A DNA stretch of 7,801 nucleotides from an archaeon (lineage in GTDB: Archaea > Hydrothermarchaeota > Hydrothermarchaeia > JALTZZ01 > JALUTC01). Of the stretch, positions 1 through 5,582 are shown in pieces; position 1 is the stretch's first letter, and every line of letters starts with the position of its first letter. Below the pieces are notes generated by a model. That model made no database searches, was not told the origin of the DNA, and saw nothing but the letters and a program-made list of their open reading frames with translations. The stretch covers positions 1 through 7,801 of the forward strand of contig JALTZH010000257.1 of NCBI GenBank assembly GCA_027051265.1. Reading direction: 5' to 3'. The position numbers and the translations under genes were made by a program.

Positions 1-170
1 ACCGCATAGAGTGCGAGTTCACCGCTGTGAAAAAATTCGCCCTGGAGAACTCCAGCTACGCCACGAAGAAAGACCAGGCCAGGGCGATAAGACGATACAT
101 CGCCTGGCGAAATAAGCACCCGAGGGATAAAAGGTTAATCGAAATCAAAAGGAGGAATCAGGTTGGTTGA
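1..170 (+). CDS. IS630-family transposase, C-terminal fragment (runs in from left edge)
   Basis: The frame that starts at base 3 is open for 55 codons and stops with TGA at 168-170. The peptide carries YATKKDQARAIRRYIAWRNKH and ends KRRNQVG. This is typical of the C-terminal tail of IS630-type DDE transposases, where a conserved ATxxxQ...IRRYIxWRNKH segment follows the last catalytic acid. The catalytic domain lies outside the window. The reading frame is GC-rich and rich in Arg and Lys codons, unlike the AT-rich genes to its right. The stop overlaps the TTG (163) that opens the following methyltransferase fragment. Methyltransferase motif I begins only about 10 bases after the stop, so the element must end almost at once after its transposase. 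Family assignment is from recalled motif pattern, and the stop looks like the natural C-terminus. Confidence 0.75.
   Translation, partial: RIECEFTAVKKFALENSSYATKKDQARAIRRYIAWRNKHPRDKRLIEIKRRNQVG
151..155 (+). promoter_or_regulatory. Shine-Dalgarno-like GGAGG ahead of TTG 163
   Basis: GGAGG at 151-155 lies 7 bases before the TTG at 163, a workable distance for initiation. It sits inside the 3' end of the IS630 transposase reading frame. The mobile element may therefore have supplied a new translation start to the 5'-truncated methyltransferase. There is no direct evidence that it is used. Confidence 0.35.
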
Positions 171-585
171 GGAGGCACTAGATTTAGGGTGTGGTTATGG
201 TGTTTATACAAAGCTTTTATCTGAGATGGCGACTTTTGCTGTAGGCTTAGATGTTGAGTTTAACTTTATTAAAGAGGCTAAAAAGAAAAATTCAAGTGAC
301 GATATTGAGTTTGTTTTGGCTTCTGGAGAGTATCTTCCATTTAAAAATGAAGTGTTTGATAGTGTGTTTTTGATTGAGACACTTGAGCATGTTCCACATG
401 ATGGAAGAGTTTTAAGAGAGGTGTATAGAGTTTTAAAACGTGATGGAGAGGTTATAATAACTGTACCTAACAAATATTTCCCATTTGAAACCCATAGCAT
501 AAAAATTTATGGGAGAATAATAGAGCCTCCGATACCGCTTTTTTCATGGCTCCCTAATAAAATTAGAAAAAATTATGAAACCTAA
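163..585 (+). pseudogene. Class I SAM-dependent methyltransferase, N-terminal part (interrupted by IS)
   Basis: This is a methyltransferase of the type common in glycan clusters. The Rossmann-fold motifs are all present: motif I LDLGCGYG (residues 6-13), the acidic residue after strand 2 in GLD (28-30), motif II VFDSV (64-68), LEHVPHD (74-80), and VLKRDGEVIITVPN (90-103). These would bind S-adenosylmethionine; the acceptor is unknown, plausibly a sugar. Two things are wrong. Only five residues precede motif I, against the usual several tens, so the true N-terminus was lost at the IS630 junction. After residue 139 the frame also runs into the 581-2102 element, and its last two codons (ACC, TAA) come from that element's terminal repeat. 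The lost C-terminal half is found intact at 2109-2332. Composition is AT-rich, like the downstream operon. TTG 163 is the only start available, and a stable functional product is unlikely. Confidence 0.85.
575..580 (+). repeat. Target-site duplication ATGAAA, left copy
   Basis: ATGAAA directly abuts the left terminal inverted repeat of the insertion element. It is repeated at 2103-2108, directly after the right repeat. A 6-bp duplication fits the 5-6 bp typical of IS1634-type elements. Dropping one copy with the element rejoins the methyltransferase frame, which confirms the assignment. Confidence 0.9.
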
Positions 586-596
586 CTTCGCCACTT
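581..596 (+). repeat. Left terminal inverted repeat of the IS
   Basis: This is the 16-bp left end, the reverse complement of 2087-2102 except at its second base. The inner 14 bases, from 583, match perfectly. The TAA at 583-585 inside it terminates the interrupted methyltransferase. Confidence 0.93.
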
Positions 597-599
597 AGT

Positions 600-674
600 G
601 CCTAATGGGGGGAGGGAATATAATGGGCATCGCCCATATACTCCCTCATGAAAGCAAGAACACTCCCATTAGGC
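600..674 (+). promoter_or_regulatory. Nested hairpins around the transposase start
   Basis: There are two nested stems. The outer stem is a perfect 10-bp pairing of GCCTAATGGG (600-609) with CCCATTAGGC (665-674). The inner stem pairs 612-628 with 632-647 around a 3-base ATC loop: 6 pairs, one bulged A (622), 3 pairs, one A-C mismatch, then 6 pairs. The inner stem ends at the base directly before ATG 648. A GGAGGG string (611-616) is in the inner stem, and the 5' half of AGGCGGTG (671-678) is in the outer stem, so possible ribosome-binding sites are paired. IS elements such as IS10, IS50 and IS200 are known to use 5' hairpins to block translation from transcripts that read in from outside. A similar role here is inference. 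Confidence 0.6.
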
Positions 675-2036
675 GGTGTAATTTTGATTGACAAGGCGGA
701 AAAAGATTTCGGTCTGGTATCAGGTATATTTGATGGCATCAGCGAGAGGGTAAAGGACTTCAAGGCGAGGGTTAAGCTTCTCCTCTACAACCGTTTGACT
801 CATGCGGTGTCTGTGCATAAAATCCTGGAGACCTACCCTGGGGAGGTGCATGAGCTTTTGGGCTTCAAGGACAAGCCTTCGGAGCGCTCTCTATATAGAA
901 CGCTGGAGACCATTGGGAAGTGCTTTCCCATTTTGGTGGAGCGCTACCAGCAGGTTCTGAGGGAGCATGGTCTTGTTGGAGAGGAGCAGATCCTGGACAT
1001 AACCTCTACCTACTTTGAGGGCGAGAGGGCAGAGTTGGGTGCGAGAGGTTACTCCAGGGACAGGCGACCTGACAAGAAGCAGGTTACCATAGGCATAGCC
1101 ACTGGAATAAACGAGGTTCCCTGTGCTATAACTGTGCAGAAGGGCAACACTCAAGATAAGAAACACTTCACCTACCTTCTCAACGTAGCAAAACGTGTGC
1201 TTGAGAAGGGGAGCCTTCTCATCTTCGATGCGGGAGCCAACTCGAGAGCCAATAAGCTTAGAGTTAGAGAGGCTGGGCTGAACTACTTAACGCTCAAGCC
1301 CAAGAAGGTAAAGACCTACAGGAAGTATGTTGAGAGTTTCTGGAGGGCTGAGCCTGAGAGGTTTGAGCTCAACGGGAGGAGTTACTACTGTGTCAAGCTA
1401 AGAGAGGGGGAGGAGTGGCTCTACGTCTACTTCTCCCCGGAGCTCTGTAGAGAGCAGCTTAGAAAGAAGCAGGCTAAGTTTGAGCGAAATAAGCGCAGGG
1501 GCAACGAGCTGGCAAGGAAGGCGAGGAGGCACAAGGCTATTGAGAGGCTGCCCTTCGACAAGGGCTGGGTGGAGCTTATCCCTAGCTTGCAGCTCACTCT
1601 GAAGGAGCCTGCTAACCCCTACATCACAGGCATAGAGGGGTTCTTCATCCTGGAGAGTTCTATCAGTGCCGAGCCTGAGAAGGTGCTTGCGCTCTACAAG
1701 GAGCGAGACAGGGCAGAGAAGTTCATCCGTTCTCTCAAGGAGGGAAACGAGCTAAGACCAATAAGGCACTGGAGCAAGTGGGCTATCCTGGGAGCGATAT
1801 TCATCTGTTTCCTGGCTACAGCCATATACAATTTGACAGTTAAATTTCTCAAAAATAGTCCCGTAAAGAACCTGAAGTTACTCAAAAAATTCCTCCAGAA
1901 TTTGACACTTGTCATAATCTACCCGCCAGGAAGGTTCAGAGTGCGTGTTGTGAGCAACGTAACCAGAGAAATTAAGCGGATTCTGGGCAAGTTTGTTTAT
2001 AAGTACGGAGATAAAAACATCAACTTGAGATGGTGA
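648..2036 (+). CDS. DDE transposase, IS1634/IS4-like, 462 aa
   Basis: This enzyme cuts and rejoins the element's ends through an RNase H-fold DDE domain. Likely catalytic acids are D117 in ILDITSTYFEG, D194 in LLIFDAGANS, and E357 in YKERDRAEKFIRSLKE, where the last follows the Y-(2)-R-(3)-E-(6)-K pattern as far as it can be read. GYSRDRRPDKKQ (134-145) and the long basic insertion around 270-300 (a beta-strand to helix region rich in Lys and Arg) are characteristic of IS1634-type proteins. The gene is full length, without stops or frameshifts. ATG 648 has no free Shine-Dalgarno sequence, because the bases before it form a hairpin. TTG 684 (residue 13) has an AGGCGGTG 5 bases upstream and is a credible alternative start. 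From about 1825 the gene turns noticeably AT-richer. It lies in the same direction as the methyltransferase it interrupts. Confidence 0.9.
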   Translation: MKARTLPLGGVILIDKAEKDFGLVSGIFDGISERVKDFKARVKLLLYNRLTHAVSVHKILETYPGEVHELLGFKDKPSERSLYRTLETIGKCFPILVERYQQVLREHGLVGEEQILDITSTYFEGERAELGARGYSRDRRPDKKQVTIGIATGINEVPCAITVQKGNTQDKKHFTYLLNVAKRVLEKGSLLIFDAGANSRANKLRVREAGLNYLTLKPKKVKTYRKYVESFWRAEPERFELNGRSYYCVKLREGEEWLYVYFSPELCREQLRKKQAKFERNKRRGNELARKARRHKAIERLPFDKGWVELIPSLQLTLKEPANPYITGIEGFFILESSISAEPEKVLALYKERDRAEKFIRSLKEGNELRPIRHWSKWAILGAIFICFLATAIYNLTVKFLKNSPVKNLKLLKKFLQNLTLVIIYPPGRFRVRVVSNVTREIKRILGKFVYKYGDKNINLRW

Positions 2037-2086
2037 AAACACATTTGGCAAAAGAATGTAGGGAACTTATGTAGAGGATGGTATCA

Positions 2087-2102
2087 AAGTGGCGAAGTTA
2101 AG
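2087..2102 (+). repeat. Right terminal inverted repeat of the IS
   Basis: AAGTGGCGAAGTTAAG is the inverted partner of 581-596, with 15 of 16 bases complementary. The 50 bases between the transposase stop and this repeat contain no gene. Confidence 0.93.
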
Positions 2103-2108
2103 ATGAAA
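2103..2108 (+). repeat. Target-site duplication ATGAAA, right copy
   Basis: This is the direct repeat of 575-580. Host methyltransferase sequence resumes at 2109. Confidence 0.9.
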
Positions 2109-2332
2109 GAGCCCGGGTTTATACCACAAAAGGTTTAACTAAACTTTTAGAAGAGACCGGTTTTTGCATTTATTCCTGCACTTATATCCCCCCATTGCTT
2201 ATAGGTAAACCTTTTTTTAAGCCTAATGGTGGAGGTAAACTAAATACAATCCGAAAATTCATTGGATGGGCATTTTCAAAAACACCATTAAAAAAGATTT
2301 CAATGTCTATACTTATATGCGCTAAGAGATAG
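2109..2332 (+). pseudogene. Class I methyltransferase, C-terminal part (after IS)
   Basis: Joining base 580 to base 2109 creates the codon AGA and continues the methyltransferase frame for 73 more codons to TAG at 2330-2332. Across the joint the peptide reads KIRKNYERARVYTTKGLTKL, then a tail ending SMSILICAKR. The rebuilt protein would be 213 residues from TTG 163, slightly short for the family because the N-terminus is missing. Positions YTTKGLTKLLEETGF are the expected helix-strand pattern of a class I methyltransferase C-terminus (sort-into-subfamily not possible by eye). No start with a ribosome site precedes this part, so on its own it is not expected to be translated. The stop overlaps a GGTGA site serving the next, also broken, gene. 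Confidence 0.85.
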
Positions 2333-2336
2333 GTGA
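2331..2336 (+). promoter_or_regulatory. AGGTGA ribosome-binding site, relic of coupled operon
   Basis: AGGTGA overlaps the methyltransferase TAG stop by two bases and lies 5 bases before ATG 2342. The same arrangement, with the stop codon inside or next to GGTGA, links the intact genes downstream. It shows that the methyltransferase and the broken GT-C gene were once translated as coupled neighbours. Confidence 0.55.
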
Positions 2337-2341
2337 GTTCT

Positions 2342-2540
2342 ATGAGACTAAAAATTGTAGTTACTACTAAATCCAAATTTGAGAATATCTTCAAGCATCC
2401 ATTATTTTACTGGGTAGTTTTGGGATAGTTTTGCGGTATGCCACTGGGTTGCATACTATTCAGCCAAACGACATACGACATATATGTATGGTACAGAATC
2501 ATTAATTATTTTAGGCGTATATGAGAGGCTATTTTATTGA
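2342..2540 (+). pseudogene. Decayed 5' end of a GT-C-type membrane glycosyltransferase
   Basis: Read with three frame changes, this stretch encodes HPLFYWVVLG, IVLRYATGLHTIQPND, DIYVWY, then ESLIILGVYERLFY. It aligns with residues 16-64 of the intact GT-C gene at 6730, which has HDLFYSLMIG, ILIRYSVALYTIQPND, DIIVWF and ESLNVIYGLGIYERPYF. The lesions can be named. One base is missing near 2425. A 7-bp tandem duplication ACGACAT lies at 2468-2474 and 2475-2481. Two bases are missing near 2495. An in-frame loss of about 9 bases lies around 2505, and TGA at 2538 follows. After that, homology fades and the remaining roughly 300 or more codons are absent. It is a dead remnant of a second, related copy, not a functional gene. 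Its ATG keeps a good ribosome site shared with the methyltransferase stop. Confidence 0.8.
2468..2481 (+). repeat. 7-bp tandem duplication ACGACAT inside the pseudogene
   Basis: Two head-to-tail ACGACAT copies are present where the intact homologue has the equivalent sequence once (codons for Asn-Asp-Ile). Removing one copy restores alignment to PND-I-x-VW. This is a slippage-type lesion. Confidence 0.8.
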
Positions 2541-2649
2541 AGCAGGGGCTCTCATAATATACTAAGAATTCGTTAAATAGGTGTTAAGAGTAAGAATAGA
2601 TTTAGATATTGTTTAAAAAGTGATTGACAATATATAATAGAGGTGATTA
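2541..2649 (+). promoter_or_regulatory. AT-rich intergenic region with candidate archaeal promoter
   Basis: No gene is seen here. TTTAAAAA at 2612-2619 could be an archaeal TATA element. Transcription starting about 24 bases further on would begin near 2640 and leave a very short leader before the ribosome site. The TATAAT at 2633-2638 resembles a bacterial -10 box with TTGACA only 4 bases upstream, but a start from it would fall inside the ribosome site, so the archaeal reading fits better. This is probably the promoter of the five-gene sugar operon. The assignment is by eye. Confidence 0.4.
2640..2647 (+). promoter_or_regulatory. Strong Shine-Dalgarno GAGGTGAT
   Basis: Eight bases are complementary to the 3' end of archaeal and bacterial 16S rRNA. 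They lie 2 bases before ATG 2650 and 5 bases before ATG 2653, so the two adjacent start codons cannot be separated by spacing alone. Confidence 0.7.
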
Positions 2650-3393
2650 ATGATGGGTAGAATAATATTTTTAAATTGGGATAGTAAACACTTTGGATTG
2701 AAAATAGGGAAGTATATACCCACTGAAGTAGAAAAAATACGTTACGACTTAGATGTTGCAAGAAAGGAGGGATATGATTTACTCATATCTAGAATACCTA
2801 TTGAAAACATCAATATTGCAAATTCGTTAGAGAAATATGATTTTGAATTAAAAGATACATTGATTCAGTATGAGATTAATATAGAAAACCAAGAAATCCT
2901 TCTAAAACCTGGAAAGTTCAAAATAAGAAGTGCTGAAGACAAAGACATTCTTGCAGTTGAAAAAGTAGCAATGATGTCTTTTGAAAATTACATTGGACAT
3001 TTTCATAGAGATAAACGATTAAATAATACCAAATGTACCGAACTTTACGTTAAATGGGCTATAAACTCTTTGAAAAATAAAGAACTTGCTGATGTTGTAT
3101 TTGTAGCGGAAGATGATTCTGATATTATAGGATTTGGCACTATAAAAATTATATCTAAAGATGGTGCTCAAGGAATTCTTTTTGCTACTAGGCCAGATAG
3201 TAGACGAAAAGGTGTTTTTACAGTGTTAATTCAAAATTCAGTTGCTTGGTGTAAGAATCAAGGAATAAGAAAGTTTATTTACGGTACTCAAATTGATAAT
3301 TACCCCGTCCATAGAGTCCTAGCTAAAATAGGTGGTAAAATTTGTGAAGCATACTATACATTTCACTGGTGGAGGTCCGAGCATGAAAACTAA
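2650..3393 (+). CDS. WecD-like GNAT acetyltransferase for a 4-amino sugar nucleotide, 247 aa
   Basis: It probably transfers an acetyl group from acetyl-CoA to the 4-amino group of a nucleotide-linked amino sugar in the cytoplasm. The N-terminal part LNWDSKHFGLKIGKY (8-22) and YIGHFHRDKRL...ELYVKWAINS (114-140) are the signatures of the WecD/TDP-fucosamine acetyltransferase type. The C-terminal GNAT domain (about 90-247) has FVAEDDSDIIGFGTI (151-165) and an acetyl-CoA loop RPDSRRKGVF (181-190) ahead of the helix. The length is usual for the group. It is the first intact gene of the operon. Its last 11 bases overlap the start of the aminotransferase, which supports work on that enzyme's product. 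In a UDP-sugar pathway the same role is played by PglD or PseH, which are different proteins, so the nucleotide carrier is not settled. Start may be ATG 2650 or 2653. Confidence 0.82.
   Translation: MMGRIIFLNWDSKHFGLKIGKYIPTEVEKIRYDLDVARKEGYDLLISRIPIENINIANSLEKYDFELKDTLIQYEINIENQEILLKPGKFKIRSAEDKDILAVEKVAMMSFENYIGHFHRDKRLNNTKCTELYVKWAINSLKNKELADVVFVAEDDSDIIGFGTIKIISKDGAQGILFATRPDSRRKGVFTVLIQNSVAWCKNQGIRKFIYGTQIDNYPVHRVLAKIGGKICEAYYTFHWWRSEHEN
3371..3376 (+). promoter_or_regulatory. GGAGGT ribosome-binding site deciding the aminotransferase start
   Basis: GGAGGT ends 6 bases before ATG 3383. It favours that start over the in-frame ATG at 3332, whose extra 17 codons lie entirely inside the acetyltransferase gene and do not resemble an aminotransferase N-terminus. 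Confidence 0.75.
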
Positions 3394-4522
3394 TCTGAAG
3401 ATACCCTTCGCGCTACCGTACATAACGGATGACGAGATAAAAGCCGTAACGGATGTTTTAAGATCTGGCTGGCTATCTATGGGATACAAAACGATAGAGT
3501 TTGAGAACAAATTCGCGGAATATATCGGAAGCAACTACGCAGTTGCAACGAACTCTTGCACATCTGCTTTGTTTTTATCCCTAAAAGCCCTAAACATAAA
3601 AGAAGGAGATGAGGTTATAACGACTACTTTTACTTTTGCAGCTACAGGTAATGTTATAGTTCATTGTGGGGCAAAACCTGTTTTTGTAGATATAGATGAA
3701 AAAACTTACAATATCGATTCACATCAAATAGAAGAAAAGATAACAGATAAAACTAAAGCTATAATTGTTGTTCACTACAGCGGTCAATCCGCAGACATGA
3801 AAAAGATCATGAAAATTGCTAGAGATTATCAATTAAATGTAATAGAAGATGCTGCTCATGCCGCTGGAGGTACGTATGAAGAAGGTAAAAAAGTAGGTTC
3901 TTTAGGTAACTTAACTTGCTTTAGTTTCTATGCAACGAAGCCCATGACTACTGGAGAAGGGGGTATAATAACTTTAAACGATGAAAAATTGTATGAAAAA
4001 CTGAAGATCCTACGTTTGCATGGAATAAGTAAGGATGCTTGGAAAAGATATATCGAAAAAGATAGTTGGTATTACGAAGTTCTTGAAGCCGGATATAAAT
4101 GTAATCCCACAGATGTCGCATCGGCTATTGGACTGCCACAGTTAAAAAAATTAGATTGGCTAAACGAGAGGAGAAGAGAGATAGCCAAATATTACAATGA
4201 GCAACTGCAAGATTTAGACTTAATCCCCCCGTATATCAAGCCCAGAGTAAAATCAACATATCATCTATATCCTATAAGATTGATCAAATATAATAGAGAT
4301 AAGTTCATCAAGGAGATGGCCAAAAAAGGGATAGTAACGAGTGTTCATTTTATTCCATTGCACTTAATGCCATATTATCAAAAAACATTTAGATATAAGA
4401 AAGGGGATTTTCCTGTTGCTGAAAGAGTTTTTGAGAATATAGTCTCTCTACCGATATATCCACAACTAACAGAAGATCAACTAGAATATATAGTTAAGTG
4501 TATAAAAGAGATATTAAGGTGA
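3383..4522 (+). CDS. DegT/DnrJ/EryC1-family PLP-dependent sugar aminotransferase, 379 aa
   Basis: This is a fold-type I PLP enzyme that converts a 4-keto-6-deoxy nucleotide sugar to the 4-amino sugar, usually with glutamate as donor. Its N-terminus IPFALPYITDDEI...LRSGWLSMG (7-34) is the classic opening of the family. ATNSCTSAL (55-63) holds the phosphate-binding region. VIEDAAHA (153-160) carries the PLP-ring Asp156 and stacking residues. FSFYATKPMTTGEGG (180-194) carries the PLP-linked Lys186. HLYPIRL and the C-terminal SVHFIPLHLMPYY match substrate-side segments seen in PseC, PglE and WecE-type members. The length is normal. Its TGA stop lies within the GGTGA site of the next gene, so translation is likely coupled. 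The first 120 bases are 41 percent G+C (49 counted), richer than the rest. Which keto sugar is used cannot be read from the sequence, but the neighbouring dehydratase suggests UDP-2-acetamido-2,6-dideoxy-4-keto-hexose. Confidence 0.9.
   Translation: MKTNLKIPFALPYITDDEIKAVTDVLRSGWLSMGYKTIEFENKFAEYIGSNYAVATNSCTSALFLSLKALNIKEGDEVITTTFTFAATGNVIVHCGAKPVFVDIDEKTYNIDSHQIEEKITDKTKAIIVVHYSGQSADMKKIMKIARDYQLNVIEDAAHAAGGTYEEGKKVGSLGNLTCFSFYATKPMTTGEGGIITLNDEKLYEKLKILRLHGISKDAWKRYIEKDSWYYEVLEAGYKCNPTDVASAIGLPQLKKLDWLNERRREIAKYYNEQLQDLDLIPPYIKPRVKSTYHLYPIRLIKYNRDKFIKEMAKKGIVTSVHFIPLHLMPYYQKTFRYKKGDFPVAERVFENIVSLPIYPQLTEDQLEYIVKCIKEILR
4518..4522 (+). promoter_or_regulatory. GGTGA ribosome site containing the upstream TGA stop
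   Basis: The TGA stop of the aminotransferase (4520-4522) is the end of the GGTGA that precedes ATG 4527 by 4 bases. A ribosome that terminates there covers the next start, a layout that favours coupling and equal dosage. Confidence 0.65.
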
Positions 4523-4526
4523 AAAT

Positions 4527-5582
4527 ATGGTTGGATTTACTAATTTTCAAGATTTATTTGAAGACAAAAAAATCTTAATCACTGGAGGACTCGGAAGTAT
4601 AGGCTCTGAACTTGTTATACAATTGTTTGAATTTAATCCAAAAGAAATTCGAGTGTTAGATAATAGAGAAATTGAGCTATTTCATTTTTGGAGAAATTTT
4701 AGAGATAATAATAATTTAAGAATAATTTTTGGAGATGTTAGAGAGAAAGAACGGATGTCACAAGCCATAGATGAGATAGATATTGTTTTCCATGTGGCAG
4801 CTATGAAGCATGTGCTTATTTGTGAGCAAAATCCTTTTGAGGTTGTAAAAACCAACGTAATCGGAACACAAAATGTAATAGAATGTGTTCTAGAGCATAA
4901 TGTTGAAAGAATGATCTTGATATCGACTGATAAGGCAGTTAACCCTACAAATGTGATGGGTGCTACTAAATTGCTAGCTGAAAGGCTAGTCTCGGCAGCA
5001 TGTAACTATAGAAATAATAAAGCGACTAAGTTTGGAGTAGTTAGATTTGGAAATGTTTTAGCTTCTCGTGGGTCTGTATTGGAGATCTGGGAGAAACAAC
5101 TAAGTGAGGGTAGAAAGATAACAATAACAGACCCTAACATGACAAGATTTTTCATGAGCATCCCTGAAAGTGTGAGGTTGATTTTTCATGCAACATATCA
5201 TGCTGAAAATGGGGAGACATTCATTCTCAAGATGCCTTCCGTCAGAATTGTAAACCTAGCTGAAGCATTTTTGGAGTTAAAAGGTTATGATTCAAACTAC
5301 TATGAAGTTATCGGAGCAAATATAGGCGAAAAAATCCATGAAGAGTTAATTTCCGAAAGTGAAGCAAATTTTCTAATGGAAAATGAACAAATGTTAGTAA
5401 GATTCCCATTAACGTTTGATTTAGATAAAATTTTTAAAAGATTTGAGCAAAAAGGATTTAAAAAGACTAAAATTAAAAAATTAATATCAAATGATGAAAG
5501 ATTTCTACTAAAAAAAGACGAAATAAAAAAAGTATTAGACGAAATACATTATAATAGAAAATGTAGGAGAAATGTAAAATGA
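4527..5582 (+). CDS. Soluble nucleotide-sugar 4,6-dehydratase (PglF/WbpM/PseB-type SDR), 351 aa
   Basis: This is an extended short-chain dehydrogenase that likely turns UDP-GlcNAc into a 4-keto-6-deoxy intermediate using tightly bound NAD(P). The cofactor loop is TGGLGSIGS (19-27), and GDVRE (69-73) marks the adenine-side acid. AAMKHV...NPFEVVKTNVIGTQNVIE (91-119) and STDKAVNPTNVMGATK (133-148) follow, then RFGNVLASRGSV (173-184) and DPNMTRFFM (202-210), all hallmarks of the Polysacc_synt_2 group. The usual catalytic Tyr is Met144, giving a Ser/Thr-Met-Lys set with K148 and the STDK acids, as in WbpM, PglF and CapE rather than PseB. It lacks the four N-terminal membrane helices of full PglF or WbpM, so it is soluble. 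Whether C5 is retained or inverted cannot be told, because both kinds include Met-type members. The lysine-rich C-terminal 60 residues are variable. It overlaps the next gene by ATGA. Confidence 0.88.
   Translation: MVGFTNFQDLFEDKKILITGGLGSIGSELVIQLFEFNPKEIRVLDNREIELFHFWRNFRDNNNLRIIFGDVREKERMSQAIDEIDIVFHVAAMKHVLICEQNPFEVVKTNVIGTQNVIECVLEHNVERMILISTDKAVNPTNVMGATKLLAERLVSAACNYRNNKATKFGVVRFGNVLASRGSVLEIWEKQLSEGRKITITDPNMTRFFMSIPESVRLIFHATYHAENGETFILKMPSVRIVNLAEAFLELKGYDSNYYEVIGANIGEKIHEELISESEANFLMENEQMLVRFPLTFDLDKIFKRFEQKGFKKTKIKKLISNDERFLLKKDEIKKVLDEIHYNRKCRRNVK
5565..5570 (+). promoter_or_regulatory. AGGAGA ribosome site before the GT4 gene
   Basis: AGGAGA ends 8 bases before ATG 5579, inside the last codons of the dehydratase. 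Together with the ATGA overlap (5579-5582) it supports this start. Confidence 0.55.

Larger units (their letters stand above)
1..180 (+). mobile_element. Right end of an IS630-type insertion element (boundary approximate)
   Basis: The transposase tail stops at 170 and methyltransferase homology starts by about 178, so the element's right terminus must lie between them. IS630 elements insert at TA and duplicate it. A TA at 179-180, inside the codons for Leu-Asp-Leu of methyltransferase motif I, is a candidate junction. The left end is outside the window, so no inverted-repeat partner can be compared, and the boundary is inferred only. Confidence 0.4.
581..2102 (+). mobile_element. Complete IS1634/IS4-like insertion sequence, 1522 bp
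   Basis: The element is bounded by inverted repeats CCTAACTTCGCCACTT (581-596) and AAGTGGCGAAGTTAAG (2087-2102). They match at 15 of 16 positions; the mismatch is the second base from the ends. ATGAAA duplications flank it. It carries one transposase gene (648-2036) and short ends (67 bp left, 66 bp right of the gene). Much of it is GC-rich: bases 1021-1080 count 37 of 60 G or C, in sharp contrast to the AT-rich glycan genes, so it is recently acquired or from a different compositional background. It appears structurally intact and may be mobile. It splits the methyltransferase gene. Confidence 0.93.

Noticed and set aside
891-1166. Minus-strand open frame opposite the transposase
   Set aside because: It has no recognisable protein pattern and lies fully opposite a strong transposase coding frame, so it is a shadow.
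2206-2219. GGTAAACCTTTTTTT as a terminator-like T run
   Set aside because: It sits inside the methyltransferase coding sequence (Gly-Lys-Pro-Phe-Phe) and has no GC-rich stem before it.
2182-2394. Minus-strand open frame of 70 codons over the methyltransferase tail
   Set aside because: The plus strand here encodes the methyltransferase C-terminus and the GT-C remnant. The minus frame shows no family signature.
2633-2638. TTGACA plus TATAAT as a bacterial promoter
   Set aside because: The two boxes are only about 5 bases apart instead of about 17, and a start 7 bases after TATAAT would fall inside the ribosome site.
3332-3382. Upstream in-frame ATG for the aminotransferase, adding 17 residues
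   Set aside because: The extra codons lie wholly inside the acetyltransferase gene, have no ribosome site, and do not resemble the family. ATG 3383 has GGAGGT at the right spacing and the expected N-terminus.
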